From an uncultured Lachnospiraceae bacterium (GTDB lineage: Bacteria > Bacillota > Clostridia > Lachnospirales > Lachnospiraceae), in contig CAMNFX010000058.1 in the NCBI GenBank assembly GCA_946537585.1, positions 1-7,935 on the forward strand: 7,935 nucleotides of DNA, read 5' to 3'. The stretch's first letter is position 1. Each line of letters opens with the position of its first letter. Below, in pieces: positions 5,908 to 7,935 of this stretch. The notes under the pieces are model-generated. The model was not told the origin of the DNA and searched no databases. It saw only the letters and a program-made list of their open reading frames with translations. Made by a program: the position numbers and the translations under genes.

Positions 5908-5951
5908 GGATAACAGTAGCACAGTATAAATCTTTTTAAGGTAAGGGCAGC

Positions 5952-6746
5952 ATGTTAAGTGTAAAAAATCTCAAGTATGACGTGGCCGATGAGGAACTCG
6001 GCCAGGTCGGTATTATTCATGACATCAGTATGGAAGTACCGGACGGACAGTTCGTGGTCATTACCGGTCCGAACGGCGGCGGCAAGTCCTCGCTTGCGAA
6101 GTGCATTGCCGGCGTTTATCAGCCGACGGCAGGACAGATCCTGTTCGAGGGACAGGATATCACCTCCATGTCTATTACAGAGCGCGCAAAGCTCGGTATC
6201 AGCTTTGCGTTTCAGCAGCCGGTCCGCTTCAAGGGCATCGAGGTATTCGACCTCCTGAAGCTGGCCTCCGGTGACAAGACCCTCTCTGTTGGTGCTGCAT
6301 GCCAGTATCTCTCCGAGGTGGGCCTGTGCGCGAAGGACTATATCAACCGCGAGGTGGACGCCTCCCTTTCCGGCGGCGAGCTCAAAAGGATCGAGATCGC
6401 GACGGTGCTTGCGAGAAAGTCCCGTCTTTCCATTTTTGACGAGCCGGAGGCCGGCATCGACCTCTGGAGCTTTACCAATCTGATCAAGGCCTTTGAGAAG
6501 ATCAAGGCGGAGACCAACGGCAGCATCGTGATCATCAGCCATCAGGAGCGCATCCTGGAGATCGCCGATACGATCGTTGTGATCGAGCGCGGCCTCGTGA
6601 AGGCCCAGGGTCCGAGAGATGAGATCCTGCCGGGTCTTCTCGGGACGGAAAGCGCTTATCCTTCCTGCCACGCGGCTGATCAGGACGGTATGGACGTAGA
6701 AAAGTGCGAGCCGAAGGATGAGGCAGCAAAAGGAGGTGTGTTCTGA
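5952..6746 (+). CDS. sufC: SufC-type ABC ATPase for Fe-S cluster assembly
   Basis: The 264-residue cytosolic ATPase powers the SufB/D-type scaffold during iron-sulfur cluster assembly; it is not a transporter. All ABC motifs are present: Walker A GPNGGGKSS with Lys45, a Q-loop in AFQQPVRFKG, signature LSGGELKRIEIA from residue 139, Walker B LSIFDEPEAGID with Asp163-Glu164, and an H-loop histidine in IIISHQ-like IVIISHQERIL. The core is close to SufC but the protein carries an extra C-terminal tail of about 30 residues with Cys239, His240 and Cys252. Pairing with a single SufB/D-like gene matches the minimal SMS (SmsCB) arrangement of anaerobes rather than the full sufABCDSE set. A purine-rich AAGGTAAGG at 5938-5946 serves as ribosome site. 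The gene overlaps the next by one base (TGATG), implying coupled translation. Regulation may involve the structured leader upstream. Confidence 0.93.
   Translation: MLSVKNLKYDVADEELGQVGIIHDISMEVPDGQFVVITGPNGGGKSSLAKCIAGVYQPTAGQILFEGQDITSMSITERAKLGISFAFQQPVRFKGIEVFDLLKLASGDKTLSVGAACQYLSEVGLCAKDYINREVDASLSGGELKRIEIATVLARKSRLSIFDEPEAGIDLWSFTNLIKAFEKIKAETNGSIVIISHQERILEIADTIVVIERGLVKAQGPRDEILPGLLGTESAYPSCHAADQDGMDVEKCEPKDEAAKGGVF
6731..6736 (+). promoter_or_regulatory. Strong ribosome-binding site for the SufB/D-like gene
   Basis: A perfect AGGAGG lies inside the last codons of sufC, nine bases before ATG 6746. This decides the start against the in-frame ATG at 6755, which would be 18 bases away. 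Confidence 0.8.
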
Positions 6747-7684
6747 TGATCTACATGGATGACAAAGATATAGAACAGCGTATCCTGGCAGAGGTCGCGG
6801 ATATCCACACCACGCCTACCGGCGCCTACAACATCCGTGTCAACGGCAAGGCCAAGAGCCGCAACTCGACTGCCAACATCCAGATCACTTCACGTGAGGA
6901 CGGCAGCGGCATTGACATCAATATCAAGGACAATACGAAGAATGAGACCTGCTGCATTCCGGTCGTCATCGCGGCATCCGGCCACAAGGAGACCGTGACC
7001 AATGAGTTCTACATCGGCGAGAACTGCGATGTGGTCATCGTGGCAGGCTGCGGTATCCATAACTGCGGCAACCAGGATTCGGAGCATCACGGCATGCACC
7101 GCTTCCATGTGGGCAAAAACAGCCATGTAAAGTACTTGGAGCGCCATTACGGCGAGACCGAGCACGGCACCTCCGGCGGCAATATCATGAATCCGACCAC
7201 GGAGCTCTTCCTCGAGGAGGGCGCCCATGTGGAAATGGAGACCACGCAGATCCGCGGCATTGATTCCACCCGCCGCATTACAAAGGCGGAGGTCAAGGCC
7301 GGCGCATCCATCGTCATCAAGGAGCGCTTGCTTACCAACGGCACACAGTTCGCGGAGTCTGACCTGACGGCCAATCTGATCGGCGAGGGAAGCTCTGCCA
7401 ATATCATCAGCCGTTCGGTCGCGACAGACAATTCCCGCATCAAGTTCGTGTCCAATATCGTCGGCGCTGCACCCTGCAGCGGCCATACCGAGTGCGACGC
7501 CATCATTGCGGGCAATGCCAAGGTGCTGGCGGTACCGGCGCTCGATGCGGATCATCCGGACGCAGCCCTGATCCATGAGGCGGCCATCGGCAAGATCGCG
7601 GGCGAGCAGCTCATGAAGCTCGAGACCCTCGGCCTTACCGCAGAGGAAGCGGAAGCAGCCATCATTGACGGATTCTTAAAGTAA
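6746..7684 (+). CDS. SufB/SufD family Fe-S scaffold protein (SmsB-like)
   Basis: The 312-residue protein is the scaffold partner of SufC. At this length it corresponds to the single short SufB/D-type subunit of the minimal SMS system, not to full-length SufB (about 490 residues). The C-terminal family signature HEAAIGKIAGEQLMKL starts at His277 and is followed by the helix LTAEEAEAAIIDGFL, the usual SufC-contact region. CSGHTECDA at 244-252 holds Cys244, His247, Glu249 and Cys250, in the place where SufB/SufD keep cluster-assembly residues. A second Cys/His-rich motif, CGIHNCGNQDSEHHGMH (102-118), gives Cys102, His105, Cys107, His114, His115 and His118. Between them is the repetitive beta-helix sequence expected for the family. 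A likely terminator follows at 7741, so the operon seems to contain only these two genes. Cysteine desulfurase and other partners must be elsewhere. The gene symbol is left blank because sufB, sufD and smsB are all used. Confidence 0.92.
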   Translation: MIYMDDKDIEQRILAEVADIHTTPTGAYNIRVNGKAKSRNSTANIQITSREDGSGIDINIKDNTKNETCCIPVVIAASGHKETVTNEFYIGENCDVVIVAGCGIHNCGNQDSEHHGMHRFHVGKNSHVKYLERHYGETEHGTSGGNIMNPTTELFLEEGAHVEMETTQIRGIDSTRRITKAEVKAGASIVIKERLLTNGTQFAESDLTANLIGEGSSANIISRSVATDNSRIKFVSNIVGAAPCSGHTECDAIIAGNAKVLAVPALDADHPDAALIHEAAIGKIAGEQLMKLETLGLTAEEAEAAIIDGFLK

Positions 7685-7740
7685 TCCGTAAGCGTCGTCT
7701 GGGGATGATGGTCTGCCGATGATCCTCAGTGTGCCTCTAA

Positions 7741-7764
7741 AAAGGCGTCTGAACGCTTTTCTTT
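7741..7764 (+). terminator. Intrinsic terminator of the suf operon
   Basis: GCGT (7745-7748) pairs with ACGC (7753-7756) around a CTGA tetraloop. The stem extends by a G-T and three A-T pairs (7741-7744 with 7757-7760). The sequence continues as TTTTCTTTAT, an adequate U-tract. It lies 57 bases after the SufB/D-like stop codon. Confidence 0.65.
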
Positions 7765-7891
7765 ATACGGTCAGGCAGGCGCTGAGGAGGCAGGATAGAA
7801 TAAAATTGCTCGATATCGCACATCGGGTCCGGAGGCATTTCCCAAAATAGGATTTGACCAACAGAATCCGAGTTATAAAGGGGGCAGTTTT

Positions 7892-7935
7892 ATGAACGCA
7901 GATAGTTTATATAGTAACAGCAGCCCCTCCTGCAT
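7892..7935 (+). CDS. Start of a gene cut by the window end
   Basis: ATG 7892 is preceded by AGGGGG (7879-7884) at seven-base spacing, and the frame is open to the window end, encoding MNADSLYSNSSPSC and onward. Fourteen residues are too few to recognise a family. The 127 bases between the suf terminator and this start (7765-7891) contain no other gene that I can support. A small GGATT/AATCC inverted repeat (7850-7869) is visible there. Confidence 0.5.
   Translation, partial: MNADSLYSNSSPSC

Noticed and set aside
5925..5930. TATAAA just before sufC as a -10 element
   Set aside because: There is no reasonable -35 at 16-18 bases upstream, and the transcript would begin at the ribosome-binding site.
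5955..6671. Antisense open frame (238 codons) opposite sufC
   Set aside because: Shadow of a gene with strong G/C-ending codon bias. All ABC motifs are on the + strand.
6890..7576. Antisense open frame (228 codons) opposite the SufB/D-like gene
   Set aside because: Same codon-bias effect. Composition is His/Asp/Ala-rich with no domain pattern.
7698..7727. Imperfect inverted repeat after the SufB/D-like gene
   Set aside because: The stem carries two G-G mismatches and no T-run follows. The hairpin at 7741-7764 is the better terminator.
7854..7879. TTGACC followed by TATAAA as a promoter for the last gene
   Set aside because: The spacer is only 14 bases, and the start site would fall at or within the ribosome-binding region of ATG 7892.

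Overview
The window looks like chromosome from a Gram-positive member of the Clostridia, most likely the Lachnospiraceae. This is inferred from three things: a two-gene SufC/SufB-D (SMS-type) iron-sulfur operon, a secreted protein combining cell-wall-binding repeats with a transglutaminase-like domain, and a cytosolic Mbeg1-like (DUF2974) alpha/beta hydrolase. All recognisable genes lie on the + strand. There are no tRNA, rRNA, IS or CRISPR features.

Layout. (1) Positions 1-150 hold what may be the C-terminal tail of an upstream gene, then a nested inverted repeat and an extended -10 promoter. (2) Positions 221-4189 form a probable cell-surface operon: a small secreted protein with two BamE/BLIP-like repeats, an MBOAT O-acyltransferase, a DHHW/AlgX-type membrane-anchored SGNH-like protein, and a secreted cell-wall-binding transglutaminase-like protein. 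The first three genes are 13-18 bases apart. The last follows a 68-base gap that contains a hairpin. (3) Positions 4190-5658 carry a separate promoter, with a palindrome in its spacer and GTACA repeats downstream, followed by the DUF2974 hydrolase. (4) Positions 5707-5951 hold a hairpin that could end the hydrolase transcript, a promoter built into and just after it, and a leader of about 200 bases with strong nested stems. (5) Positions 5952-7684 are sufC and a sufB/sufD-like gene overlapping by one base, followed by a likely intrinsic terminator. (6) The last 170 bases lead into the first codons of another gene cut by the window edge.

How the genes may work together. The MBOAT protein probably moves an acyl (typically acetyl) group across the membrane and the DHHW protein places it on an exported polysaccharide. 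The small secreted protein and the wall-binding transglutaminase-like protein would act in the same extracellular compartment. The suf pair is a housekeeping scaffold and ATPase for Fe-S cluster assembly, and its codon choice is visibly more biased toward G/C-ending codons than its neighbours. The most unusual item is the structured suf leader, which has alternative pairings typical of a regulatory RNA. I cannot match it to a known riboswitch class.
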